Below are positions 31,322 to 39,410 of a stretch of DNA of 48,818 bases, in pieces. Within the stretch, counting starts at the first letter, position 1. Each line of letters starts with the position of its first letter. Below the pieces are notes generated by a model, which saw only the letters and a program-made list of their open reading frames with translations, did not search any database and was not told where the DNA came from. The stretch covers positions 1 to 48,818 of the forward strand of contig CAJMMS010000008.1 of NCBI GenBank assembly GCA_905214675.1, given 5' to 3'. The DNA comes from an uncultured bacterium (GTDB lineage Bacteria; Bacillota; Clostridia; Lachnospirales; Lachnospiraceae). A program made the translations under genes and the position numbers.

Positions 31322-32533
31322 ATGGAACAGAAAAAATTAAATGGTACGGTGATTGTTACGTATCGCTGCAATGCACGGTGCAGCATGTGTAACCGTTATA
31401 AAGCGCCTTCGAAACCGGAGGAAGAAATCAGTATTGAGACAATCCGCAAGCTGCCGAAGATGTATTTTACCAATATTACAGGTGGGGAACCGTTTATCCG
31501 AACCGATTTAAAAGAAATTGTCCGGGAATTATACAGGAAATCAGACAGAATTGTTATTTCCACCAATGGATTTTTTACGGATCGGATTGTTGAACTCTGC
31601 AAAGAATTTCCACAGATTGGGATTCGGATTTCGATAGAAGGACTGGAAAAGACGAATAATGAAATCCGTGGGTTGCCAAATGGATATCAGCGAGGATATG
31701 AAACACTAAAAAAGCTGCGGGCGATGGGGATGAAAGATGTTGGTTTTGGTATGACGGTTCAGGATAAAAATGCACCTGATCTTGTACCGTTGTACCGGAT
31801 CAGTGACCAGATGGGGATGGAATTTGCAACGGCATCTCTACATAACAGTTTTTATTTTGTGGAAGCAAAAAATATTATCCACGATCGACCGATGGTTGCA
31901 AAGAATTTTGAAAATCTGATCAATGAACTGCTTCGCAGCAACAGTCCGAAGAAATGGTTTCGGGCATATTTTAATCATGGATTGATTCATTACATATATG
32001 GACAGAAAAGGCTGCTTCCATGCGACATGAGTTTTGATACTTTTTTTATAGACCCGTATGGTGATGTCATGCCATGCAACGGTACAAAAGAAAAAGAAGC
32101 GATGGGAAATCTGCGGGAGAAAAGCTGGAAAGAAGTGTGGAACAGTCCGGAAGCGGAAAAAGTACGTGAAAAAGTCCGAATCTGCGATCGTCAGTGCTGG
32201 ATGATCGGTTCGGTATCTCCGGCTATGCATAAGTATATCTGGAAACCGGGGTTCTGGGTACTGTGGCACAAGATCAAAGCATTCTTTACGAAGCATCCTT
32301 ACAGCATGTATGAAAATAAAATATGCCGGGACTACCGGGATGGCAAAGTGACCAAAGAAGAACTGGATCAGTGCAGCACCTGTGACAGAAACTGTGAGAT
32401 CAGCAACGGATTGAGTGAAGTCTCCAAAGAACAGTTGAAATATAAAACAGGGGAAGAAATCGTGGCGGCTGATATTGATGATCAGTTATATGCAGAAAAA
32501 GCCAGAATCAGAAAAGAAGAAACGACAGAATAA
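31322..32533 (+). CDS. Radical SAM / SPASM protein inside the polysaccharide operon
   Basis: A 403-residue iron-sulfur enzyme. The radical SAM cluster motif is Cys16-x3-Cys20-x2-Cys23 (YRCNARCSMC), followed by ITGGEPFIR (SAM-binding GGEP), STNGF and ISIEGL. The second half has a SPASM-like region: LPCDMSF (Cys234), FIDPYGDVMPCNG (Cys252), then CDRQC and a distal CSTCDRNC, enough for auxiliary clusters. SPASM enzymes usually modify peptides, but close relatives also sit in glycan loci where they may modify sugars. Its place between a glycosyltransferase and the polymerase suggests a locus 1 function; a link with the PqqD protein 10 kb upstream is possible but unproven. Confidence 0.85.
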   Translation: MEQKKLNGTVIVTYRCNARCSMCNRYKAPSKPEEEISIETIRKLPKMYFTNITGGEPFIRTDLKEIVRELYRKSDRIVISTNGFFTDRIVELCKEFPQIGIRISIEGLEKTNNEIRGLPNGYQRGYETLKKLRAMGMKDVGFGMTVQDKNAPDLVPLYRISDQMGMEFATASLHNSFYFVEAKNIIHDRPMVAKNFENLINELLRSNSPKKWFRAYFNHGLIHYIYGQKRLLPCDMSFDTFFIDPYGDVMPCNGTKEKEAMGNLREKSWKEVWNSPEAEKVREKVRICDRQCWMIGSVSPAMHKYIWKPGFWVLWHKIKAFFTKHPYSMYENKICRDYRDGKVTKEELDQCSTCDRNCEISNGLSEVSKEQLKYKTGEEIVAADIDDQLYAEKARIRKEETTE

Positions 32534-32544
32534 GAGGGTGTGTC

Positions 32545-33810
32545 ATGCAGTATCATTTGGTGAAAACACAAAAAAGCAGATGGAAGGACTTTATCATTAC
32601 CGGGATGATCGTTTGCTTTCTTTTACAGGATCTTTTGCAAACATATATTCCGATCTTTCAATATCTGGATGAGATGGTATCTGTTTTATTGCTGGGTTTA
32701 TATCTTGTAAGAATCATGAAAACGGGCGCGATCTCCAAAGAGGAATTAGGGATTCTGGCACTGGCAGCGCTGGTGATCCTTACAGGTATGTTGGGTAATT
32801 TGTTTTCCGGAGTTGACCGAAGTCTGAAAGCAATATTGATGGACATTGGAAATACTTTTAAATTTATCTTTATTTACCTTGGAACATTATATTTTTCGCC
32901 AAGATATTCCGGCAGGGACGTTATCCGCAGGATTGCAGCAGTGGCAAAAGTTTATATCAGCATTCTGGCTTTGTTTTCGGCGGTTAATTTGGTGAAAGAT
33001 ATTGGTATGTCTTATGAGCTTCGTTATGGATTGCGGTCTTTTTGTTTTGTCTATGGTATTCCTGGAATCGTGATCAATCACTGTACCTATATGCTGATTA
33101 TTTTTATGGCGGACAGATCTGTCAATAAGAAGAAAAATACACTTTTCCTGCTTCTGGACCTGTTGGTAATGCTAAGTACACTTCGAAGCAGAGGAATTGG
33201 TCTGGTTGCATTGTTTTGCATGTTGTACTATTTGCTTTTTGTCATGAAAAAGAAAAGGATCACATTATATCTTGGTGTGATCGTTCTTGTTTTGGGCTTG
33301 ATCGGTGCATCGCAGTTGGAAATGTATTTTATTGACAGTGAGACAGCACCAAGAGCACTGTTTCTGATCTATTCGATTCGGCTGGCGAGAAGTCATTTTC
33401 CGATTGGAACGGGATTTGCGACCTTTGGATCGTATGCGGCAGCAAATTATTACTCCCCATTATATTATACGTTGAATTTTTATAAACGGTATGGAATGGG
33501 ACCGGAAGGCAATCTTTTTTTATCAGATAACTACTGGCCAACCATTCTTGGACAGTTTGGTGTGATCGGAATGTTGATTTTTGTAGTTCTGTTGATTCTG
33601 TATTTTAGAAATATGTCAAAACATCTGATGATAAAGAAAAAGAAAGAAAGCCGTCTGATTTTTTATTTTGTCATGCTGGATGCACTGATGAGTTCGATAC
33701 AGTCCTCCTATTTTTCACATTATTCAATGATTGCATTGATTTTTATTACGATGATGTGCTTTCATAATGGTATGCATGCAGCAGTGGGAGAAAACGGATA
33801 TGGTGATTGA
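32545..33810 (+). CDS. wzy: O-antigen polymerase/ligase-like membrane protein (Wzy, locus 1)
   Basis: A 421-residue integral membrane protein with about ten to eleven hydrophobic helices. It has a large extracellular loop near 270-330 (SIRLARSHFPIGTGFATFGS, NFYKRYGMGPEGNLFLSDNY) that resembles the Wzy_C / O-antigen ligase loop with conserved Arg and Gly-x-Gly. It should polymerise the lipid-linked repeat unit outside the membrane. The start follows GAGGGTGTGTC. The kinase-like gene starts 11 bases inside its end. Confidence 0.82.
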   Translation: MQYHLVKTQKSRWKDFIITGMIVCFLLQDLLQTYIPIFQYLDEMVSVLLLGLYLVRIMKTGAISKEELGILALAALVILTGMLGNLFSGVDRSLKAILMDIGNTFKFIFIYLGTLYFSPRYSGRDVIRRIAAVAKVYISILALFSAVNLVKDIGMSYELRYGLRSFCFVYGIPGIVINHCTYMLIIFMADRSVNKKKNTLFLLLDLLVMLSTLRSRGIGLVALFCMLYYLLFVMKKKRITLYLGVIVLVLGLIGASQLEMYFIDSETAPRALFLIYSIRLARSHFPIGTGFATFGSYAAANYYSPLYYTLNFYKRYGMGPEGNLFLSDNYWPTILGQFGVIGMLIFVVLLILYFRNMSKHLMIKKKKESRLIFYFVMLDALMSSIQSSYFSHYSMIALIFITMMCFHNGMHAAVGENGYGD

Positions 33811-34471
33811 AATGAACGGACTTCCAGGCAGCGGAAAAAGTTATTTTGTGGAACGTGCGGTGGCAGCATTGAAAGAAAATGAAATATGTGCCGAAAATAT
33901 GGCGGTTACAGAAAAAAAGATGATCTGGATGGTAGTTCAGAAAATACAGTCAGTTCTATTGCTGCACAGAGCATGTAAAGATAAAGAGCTACTAAGATTG
34001 CGGGAAAAATATCGGAACAGAAAAGCGAGATATGCTGTAACGATTTCTTTTGACAGCTATCTGAAACGACTTTTATATTTGACAGAATATTATAAATATC
34101 TGCAATCAAAACAAAAAAGGTATCTGTTTGATGAGGGAATCTATCAGGTAATGACAGCAATGGCAGTTGATTTTGATATGGAGAGCAAAGAGCTTCTGTA
34201 TTTGTGGAAGCGTATAAAAGAGAATGATAGGGATGTAATTTCGATATGGTATCATATCGAAATAGAAACATGTATGGATTCTTTAAAGAAAAGAAACCGT
34301 CAGGTATGTGATATTGACAGGTTGAAAGAAGAAAAACTGAGAGAAATGCTGAAAAAATATGAAGCAGTTTTTCAATTTTTTGAAACATATGGGTGTGAGT
34401 TCCTCCATATGAATCGGAAAGACTGCACAGAGGGCAAGATCAGGTCTTTGATCGAGAGGACAGAACTATGA
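33800..34471 (+). CDS. P-loop kinase-like protein
   Basis: A 223-residue cytoplasmic protein. The P-loop MNGLPGSGKSYFVE (Gly-x4-GKS) stands at the very N-terminus, as in small-molecule kinases and thymidylate kinase-like proteins. Residues such as FDEGIYQVMTAM could serve as the Walker B/DE segment. The rest is helical and highly charged, with no family name I can give. The start at 33800 follows GGAGAAAACG; frames beginning further upstream lie within the polymerase gene. It overlaps the polymerase by 11 bases and the GT2 gene by 4. A sugar or polyprenol kinase role, or a phosphoryl transfer to the polymer, is only an inference from context. Confidence 0.7.
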   Translation: MVIEMNGLPGSGKSYFVERAVAALKENEICAENMAVTEKKMIWMVVQKIQSVLLLHRACKDKELLRLREKYRNRKARYAVTISFDSYLKRLLYLTEYYKYLQSKQKRYLFDEGIYQVMTAMAVDFDMESKELLYLWKRIKENDRDVISIWYHIEIETCMDSLKKRNRQVCDIDRLKEEKLREMLKKYEAVFQFFETYGCEFLHMNRKDCTEGKIRSLIERTEL

Positions 34472-35346
34472 CAGTATTTGTGGTTTTACATTATAAAGTA
34501 TACGAAGAGACGAAAGCTTGCGTAACATCTTTATTAAAGCTGAACGGGGATAAGAGAATTATTGTCGTAGACAATGGATCTATGAACGATTCCGGAAAGC
34601 GTCTGGCAGATACGTTCAGAGAAGAAAGTCAGGTACAAGTACTTATAAATAAAGACAATGCAGGTTTTGCACGAGGAAATAATCTGGGATATTGTTATGC
34701 AAAAGAAAAGTACAATCCGGAGTTTATTGTTGTGATGAACAATGATATGGAAATAAGAAATACAGAATTTATAGCCGGGATCGAGAAATGTTATCGAGAG
34801 TATGCGTTTCATATCATGGCACCGGATGTTTATTCCACGAAAGCAAAAAAACATCAGAATCCGGACAAAATCGGAGAATATGACATTCAGACACTGAAAA
34901 AAATAAAAAAAGAAATTGAGTGGAAACTAAGAGTTCGTTTTCTGATAAAACTGAAGCATTTGCTGAAGCCGGAAAGTCCTGGCAGGAACATAAAGCCAGA
35001 ACTATTTGACAGAACAGTCAGGATCAATGTTCCACTGCATGGCTCTTTTTACGTGTTTGATAAAAGATTTATAAATTTGCATGAGGAATGTTTTTATAGC
35101 AAGACCTTTATGTATATGGAATCGCAGATACTCTATCATCAGGCAAGACGGGAACAGATGAAAATGGTATATGATCCGCGGCTGCAGGTACTGCATCATG
35201 AAGATGTGGCAACGGACAGTTCTTATTCGGATCAGTACAAAAAAGCGATATTTACAAATAAATGTTTGTTAAGCTCCTGCAAAGCTTATCTTGAACTGCT
35301 TGAACAGGAAGGAATATACGGTGAAAAAGAACGAAAAAACGGTTGA
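34468..35346 (+). CDS. GT2 glycosyltransferase
   Basis: A 292-residue GT-A family 2 enzyme. The nucleotide-binding start is TVFVVLHYKVYEETKACV; IVVDNGS holds the first Asp, NAGFARGNNLGY is typical of the rhamnosyltransferase-like subgroup, and VVMNNDMEI is the DxD-like metal site. The C-terminal half (GSFYVFDKRFI, EDVATDSSYSDQYKK) is also that of GT2 rhamnosyl/galactofuranosyl-like enzymes. It lacks membrane helices. It is coupled to the kinase-like gene (ATGA overlap) and its end overlaps the flippase start. Confidence 0.88.
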   Translation: MTVFVVLHYKVYEETKACVTSLLKLNGDKRIIVVDNGSMNDSGKRLADTFREESQVQVLINKDNAGFARGNNLGYCYAKEKYNPEFIVVMNNDMEIRNTEFIAGIEKCYREYAFHIMAPDVYSTKAKKHQNPDKIGEYDIQTLKKIKKEIEWKLRVRFLIKLKHLLKPESPGRNIKPELFDRTVRINVPLHGSFYVFDKRFINLHEECFYSKTFMYMESQILYHQARREQMKMVYDPRLQVLHHEDVATDSSYSDQYKKAIFTNKCLLSSCKAYLELLEQEGIYGEKERKNG

Positions 35347-36766
35347 AAAAAATTATATATACAATCTGGGATATCAGATTCTGGTTATGATCGTGCCGCT
35401 GATCACGACACCGTATGTTTCCCGTGTTCTTGGAGCAGATGGCGTAGGAATTTACAGTTTTACCTCGTCAATTGTATCGTATTTTGTTTTATTTGGAAAT
35501 TTTGGAATCGCAACCTACGGGCAGCTATGTATTGCGGCTGAACGGGAAAATAAAAAAAGAATGACAGAAGAATTCTGGGGAATCTATTTTGCCAGGATGT
35601 TCCTGATGCTGATCTGCATGGCTGTATATTTATTATATATACTGTTTCAGAAACAATACCGGACGATGTATCTGGTGCTGATCTTACAGTTAGCGGCATC
35701 CGCGGTCGATATATCCTGGCTGCTTCAGGGATTGGAAGAGTTTAAAAAGATTGTTTTGCGAAACGCTGTGGTAAAGTTACTTGGTGTGGCACTGATTTTT
35801 TTACTGGTAAAAGAAAAGAAAGATCTGTATATCTATGCGACAATCATGCAGGGGGCGGTTCTCATCGGAAATCTTTCCATCTATGCTTTTTTACGTGAAT
35901 TCCTTTTGCCGGTATCTGCAAAAGAAATTCGTATTTTTAAACATATCAGACCAAGTATCCAATATTTTATTCCAACCATTGCCACATCAGTGTATATGCT
36001 GCTGGATAAAAGTATGATTGGATGGATCACTCATTCGGAACTGGAAAATGGATATTATGAGCAGGCACAGAAAATTGAACAGATGGCAGTTACCGTCGTA
36101 ACTTCTCTGAGTGTCGTGACACTGCCGCGCATGACCTTACTGTTTAAACAGAAGAAAAAGGAAGAAATGGTGCAGCGTTTGCATGGATCCATCCAGTTTA
36201 TTCTGTGGATATCGCTTCCTATGGCAGCAGGAATCGCAGGAATCGCTCCAAATCTGATTCCATGGTTTCTGGGAAAAGGTTATGAACCCTGCGTAAATTT
36301 ATTGTGTATTTTCAGCGTGCTGATTATTGTGATCGGGCTGAATAATGCAGTGGGAAAACAGGTTCTGATGCCAATAGGAAAGCAAAAAGAATATAATTAC
36401 GCTGTGATTTGCGGTGCAATGGTCAATGTAGTATGCAATGTGTTTTTGATTCCGGCATTGCAATCTGTTGGGGCGGCCATTGCGTCGGTGGCAGCGGAAA
36501 CGGTGATATTATTCGCATTTTTGAAATACAGTTCAGAATACATTACAGCGAAAATAATCATAAAATATGCGATGAAAAATATGATAGCAAGCACAGTGAC
36601 GGGGATTGCAGTAGGTTATTCCTGCAGGTATTTTGCGAGCAGTCTTGTCGGTCTGGTCCTGCAGGTTGTAATGGGAATGTTATGTTATATTGTTGTGCTG
36701 ATCCTGCTAAGGGATCCATTTACCATAGAACAGATCAGGAAGTACAGGACGATTCTAAAAAAATAG
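35321..36766 (+). CDS. wzx: Wzx-type polysaccharide flippase (locus 1)
   Basis: A 481-residue MOP-family membrane protein with about twelve to fourteen helices that moves the lipid-linked repeat unit across the membrane. The N-terminal NYIYNLGYQILVMIVPLIT and PYVSRVLGADGVGIYSF are the RfbX/Wzx signature. I chose the GTG at 35321, with AGGAAGGA seven bases upstream; a TTG at 35291 is less likely. It overlaps the GT2 gene by 26 bases. It is the last gene of locus 1; a hairpin shared with the convergent ugd gene begins 3 bases after its stop. Confidence 0.92.
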   Translation: MKKNEKTVEKNYIYNLGYQILVMIVPLITTPYVSRVLGADGVGIYSFTSSIVSYFVLFGNFGIATYGQLCIAAERENKKRMTEEFWGIYFARMFLMLICMAVYLLYILFQKQYRTMYLVLILQLAASAVDISWLLQGLEEFKKIVLRNAVVKLLGVALIFLLVKEKKDLYIYATIMQGAVLIGNLSIYAFLREFLLPVSAKEIRIFKHIRPSIQYFIPTIATSVYMLLDKSMIGWITHSELENGYYEQAQKIEQMAVTVVTSLSVVTLPRMTLLFKQKKKEEMVQRLHGSIQFILWISLPMAAGIAGIAPNLIPWFLGKGYEPCVNLLCIFSVLIIVIGLNNAVGKQVLMPIGKQKEYNYAVICGAMVNVVCNVFLIPALQSVGAAIASVAAETVILFAFLKYSSEYITAKIIIKYAMKNMIASTVTGIAVGYSCRYFASSLVGLVLQVVMGMLCYIVVLILLRDPFTIEQIRKYRTILKK

Positions 36767-36789
36767 AAGGGAGGGAACTAATCCCTCCC
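36757..36789 (-). terminator. Intrinsic terminator of ugd, overlapping its last codons
   Basis: GGGAGGGA pairs perfectly with TCCCTCCC around a 5-base loop (arms 36769-36776 and 36782-36789). On the minus strand the hairpin includes the final codons and stop of ugd and is followed by TTCTATTTTTTT. On the plus strand it follows the flippase stop but has no T run, so it terminates ugd and at most stabilises the locus 1 mRNA. Confidence 0.85.
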
Positions 36790-38031
36790 GAATAAGTCTC
36801 TGGTATATACTTTTTCTTTGACATCGTCCAGACAATGTTCATAGCGATTGGCGATGATGCAGTCACTTTGTTCTTTGAAGGATGCAAGGTCATTGACTAC
36901 CTTACTTCCAAAGAACGTCACACCATTTTCCAGCGTTGGCTCATATATGATGATAGAAGCACCTTTGGCTTTGATACGTTTCATCACGCCCTGAATACTG
37001 CTCTGGCGGAAATTATCAGAATTGGCTTTCATTGTCAGACGGTAAACGCCGATCGTAACCTCTTTTTCCATATCGGAATTATAAAGATTGTCATTAGCAT
37101 ATCCATAGTAACCAGCCATTTGCAGAACACGGTCTGCAATAAAATCTTTTCGGGTGCGATTGCTCTCGACGATCGCACTCATCATATTCTGCGGGACATC
37201 ATTGTAGTTGGCAAGGAGCTGTTTGGTATCTTTTGGCAGACAGTAACCGCCATAGCCAAAAGAAGGGTTATTGTACTGTGGACCGATACGCGGATCCAGG
37301 CAGACACCATCGATGATATCTCTGGTGTTCAGATTTTTCATTTCAGCATAAGTGTCCAGTTCATTGAAAAAGGAAACACGCAGTGCCAGATACGTATTGG
37401 CGAAAAGTTTGACGGCTTCTGCTTCCGTGAAGCCCATAAACAAGGTATCAATGTTTTCTTTGACCGCTCCTTCTTGAAGAAGAGCAGCAAACGTGCGAGA
37501 AGCCTGTACCAGATGTTTATCTGACGGATCGGTCGATACAATGATACGGCTCGGATAAAGATTATCATAGAGAGCTTTGGATTCTCGTAAAAATTCCGGA
37601 CTGAAAATAATATTCGAAGAATGATACTTCTGGCGGACAGATTCTGTATATCCTACAGGAATCGTTGATTTGATGACCATAATAGCATCTGGATTGACAC
37701 GTAGAACCAATTCGATTACGTTTTCGACTGCGGAAGTATCGAAATAATTCTTGCGGCTGTCGTAGTTGGTCGGAACTGCAATGACAACAAAATCTGCATC
37801 TCGGTAAGCTGAAGCAGCATCCAGTGTGGCAGTCAGATCTAAATTCTTTTCTGATAAATATTTCTTTATATAGTCATCCTGAATCGGTGCAATTCGCTGA
37901 TTCAGCATTTTAACCTTTTCTGGAATCACATCTACTGCTGTAACATGATTGTGCTGTGCAAGCAGAATGGAAATAGAAAGTCCGACATAACCAGTTCCGG
38001 CAACTGCAATGTTTTTTTGCAAATGTTTCAT
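36778..38031 (-). CDS. ugd: UDP-glucose 6-dehydrogenase family
   Basis: A 417-residue NAD-dependent enzyme that oxidises UDP-glucose to UDP-glucuronate, a precursor for acidic polysaccharide. The N-terminal Rossmann motif is AGTGYVGLS (11-19). Lys208 and Asn212 stand in AVKLFANTYLALR, and the catalytic Cys264 in GGYCLPKDT. The start at 38031 follows GGGAGATGG; a longer frame of 12 residues lacks support. Relatives that act on UDP-GlcNAc or UDP-ManNAc exist, but this shorter class with NTYLALRVSFFNE fits Ugd. It is transcribed against both polysaccharide loci and could serve either. Confidence 0.9.
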   Translation of the reverse strand: MKHLQKNIAVAGTGYVGLSISILLAQHNHVTAVDVIPEKVKMLNQRIAPIQDDYIKKYLSEKNLDLTATLDAASAYRDADFVVIAVPTNYDSRKNYFDTSAVENVIELVLRVNPDAIMVIKSTIPVGYTESVRQKYHSSNIIFSPEFLRESKALYDNLYPSRIIVSTDPSDKHLVQASRTFAALLQEGAVKENIDTLFMGFTEAEAVKLFANTYLALRVSFFNELDTYAEMKNLNTRDIIDGVCLDPRIGPQYNNPSFGYGGYCLPKDTKQLLANYNDVPQNMMSAIVESNRTRKDFIADRVLQMAGYYGYANDNLYNSDMEKEVTIGVYRLTMKANSDNFRQSSIQGVMKRIKAKGASIIIYEPTLENGVTFFGSKVVNDLASFKEQSDCIIANRYEHCLDDVKEKVYTRDLFGRD

Positions 38032-38124
38032 CTTATACCATCTCCCTTCAAAAATATAACGATTCAATCTGTTTAGTATATAAGAAAAATGTATTATTTA
38101 AGCTGTATGGCATATATTAAATGA

Positions 38125-38165
38125 TTATAAAAAATCAGGAAGCGCATTACTGCAACTTCCTGATT
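38125..38165 (-). terminator. Intrinsic terminator of the SPQTG surface protein gene
   Basis: AATCAGGAAG (38133-38142) and CTTCCTGATT (38156-38165) form a perfect 10-bp stem with a 13-base loop. On the minus strand a run of T residues follows (complement of 38129-38134). Confidence 0.8.
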
Positions 38166-38204
38166 AACCATTATGAGAAATATAAAAATATGGATGTCAT
38201 TATA

Positions 38205-38888
38205 TTAGCATGTTTTTTTACTTTTGTAAATAGCAAATATACCAAATCCGATAAAAAATGCTGCACATCCTGCCAGTGGCCAGGTAGCTCTTGCTCCAGT
38301 CTGAGGAGAAACCGTAGCAGAAGTGCCAACAGCAGATCCTTTATCGCGGTAGATCAAAGCTACAACAGAAGAACCTGCATGGAAATAAGCGGCAACTTCA
38401 TTGTCACTGACTCTTTCGCCCTGCAGAACTTCCCATCCATGGATCGGACAATAGTAAAGGACATCTACCTGAATGTTGTCGGTCATATTGTTTGCTACAA
38501 AAGTAACTTTAACCGGATTGTCTTCTGTCGGTGTCACACCATCAAACTGCAGATCCATCACAGGGGAAAGGAACTTATATAAGCCAAGATCAATATCTTT
38601 GGTTATGATATCATTTTTACCGTACAGATTGACAGGAGAAGGAAGTTTATCTCCGAAAGCATCCTTTACCGTAGAATTACGGTTGGCATTGTTCAACCGA
38701 TCAATGATTGCCTGCAGTGCATCGTCATACATGCCAAGAGTTACCGGACTTAACCGGACACTTCCACGGTCAGCACTTGCTTTTGGCATATCAATGGAGC
38801 CGACAATACTTCCGGCTGCAAAGACATTCAAAGAAAGAGCCAGAACCGCGATGATAGCAGTCATAACGCTGAAAAATTTCTTCTTCAT
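38205..38888 (-). CDS. Sortase-anchored surface protein with SPQTG motif
   Basis: A 227-residue exported protein. The signal peptide is about 1-25 (ending LNVFAAG). The middle (about 30-185) is a beta-rich domain that I do not recognise, with VNLYGKNDIITKDIDLGLYKF, a Cys in YYCPIHGWEVL and AYFHAGSSVVALIYRDKG. The C-terminus is a cell-wall sorting signal: SPQTG at 194-198, a hydrophobic helix and KSKK. SPQTG is an LPXTG variant frequent in clostridial families. No sortase gene is in the window. The start follows GGAGGCGTGAGAGA. It has its own promoter and terminator, so it is monocistronic. Confidence 0.85.
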   Translation of the reverse strand: MKKKFFSVMTAIIAVLALSLNVFAAGSIVGSIDMPKASADRGSVRLSPVTLGMYDDALQAIIDRLNNANRNSTVKDAFGDKLPSPVNLYGKNDIITKDIDLGLYKFLSPVMDLQFDGVTPTEDNPVKVTFVANNMTDNIQVDVLYYCPIHGWEVLQGERVSDNEVAAYFHAGSSVVALIYRDKGSAVGTSATVSPQTGARATWPLAGCAAFFIGFGIFAIYKSKKTC

Positions 38889-38937
38889 TCTCTCACGCCT
38901 CCAATATGAAATTTTAATAATTACCTAATTGAGAACA

Positions 38938-38966
38938 ATTTTAGCATAAAACGACATAAATCGCAA
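38938..38966 (-). promoter_or_regulatory. Promoter of the SPQTG protein gene
   Basis: On the minus strand TTGCGA (38961-38966), 17 bases, TAAAAT (38938-38943), with TG one base before the -10 (extended -10). Confidence 0.6.
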
Positions 38967-38999
38967 GGCAAAAATAATAAAAAAAAATTTTGTATTAGC

Positions 39000-39028
39000 T
39001 TGCCTGTTTGGAAAGAGTGATGTATAAT
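39000..39028 (+). promoter_or_regulatory. Promoter of the small membrane protein and possibly of polysaccharide locus 2
   Basis: TTGCCT (39000-39005), 17 bases, TATAAT (39023-39028). Transcription should start near 39035. Confidence 0.75.
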
Positions 39029-39080
39029 TAAAGCGATGAAGTACAAAGAAAGTGTTTTAGATTCAGAGATGGAGAGTTTT

Positions 39081-39326
39081 ATGACCAAAGAAGAGAAAAG
39101 AAGTGAGTTAAGAAAAAGAGGCAGTATGTTGGTGGTTGTGGGGATACTGATGTGTGTGCTGATCGTGGTTGTACTGATGGTTTTGATGTGCAGTCCGGTT
39201 GTGAATAGTACATATGGAGATGTAACGGGTGTGGTGATTGACAGGAGTCATGCAGTTATTGCAGCGGCAGTAGCAGCGATTGTTGGGATTGTGGCATTTC
39301 TGTTCAGACATTATACAGCCCGTTAA
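39081..39326 (+). CDS. Small membrane protein, unknown function
   Basis: An 81-residue protein with a charged N-terminus (MTKEEKRSELRKRG), a first membrane helix (MLVVVGILMCVLIVVVLMVLM), a short loop (NSTYGDVTGVVIDRSHA) and a second helix (VIAAAVAAIVGIVAFLF). The start at 39081 follows GGAGAG; in-frame ATGs at 39036 and 39069 lie at or near the expected transcription start and lack ribosome sites. It has no recognised family. It is closed by a terminator that stands directly before polysaccharide locus 2. Confidence 0.6.
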   Translation: MTKEEKRSELRKRGSMLVVVGILMCVLIVVVLMVLMCSPVVNSTYGDVTGVVIDRSHAVIAAAVAAIVGIVAFLFRHYTAR

Positions 39327-39331
39327 GGAGA

Positions 39332-39368
39332 AAGACTGGCTGTTGACAAAACGGTTGGTCTTTTTTTT
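39332..39368 (+). terminator. Intrinsic terminator in front of polysaccharide locus 2
   Basis: AAGACTGGCTGTT (39332-39344) pairs with AACGGTTGGTCTT (39350-39362) over 13 positions, four of them G-T, around a 5-base loop, followed by eight T residues ending at 39368. The first gene of locus 2 starts 42 bases later. Confidence 0.8.
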
Positions 39369-39410
39369 ACCATTATTACTAAACTAAAGTGAAGTAGAGT
39401 TAACTGATTT

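Noticed and set aside
38032..38130. Promoter for ugd around TATACT on the minus strand
   Set aside because: No acceptable -35 box at 16-18 bases; ugd must have a promoter here or be reached from upstream, but I cannot support a position.
39343..39348. TTGACA as a -35 box for polysaccharide locus 2
   Set aside because: It is part of the terminator hairpin stem and loop, and no -10 box follows at 16-18 bases.
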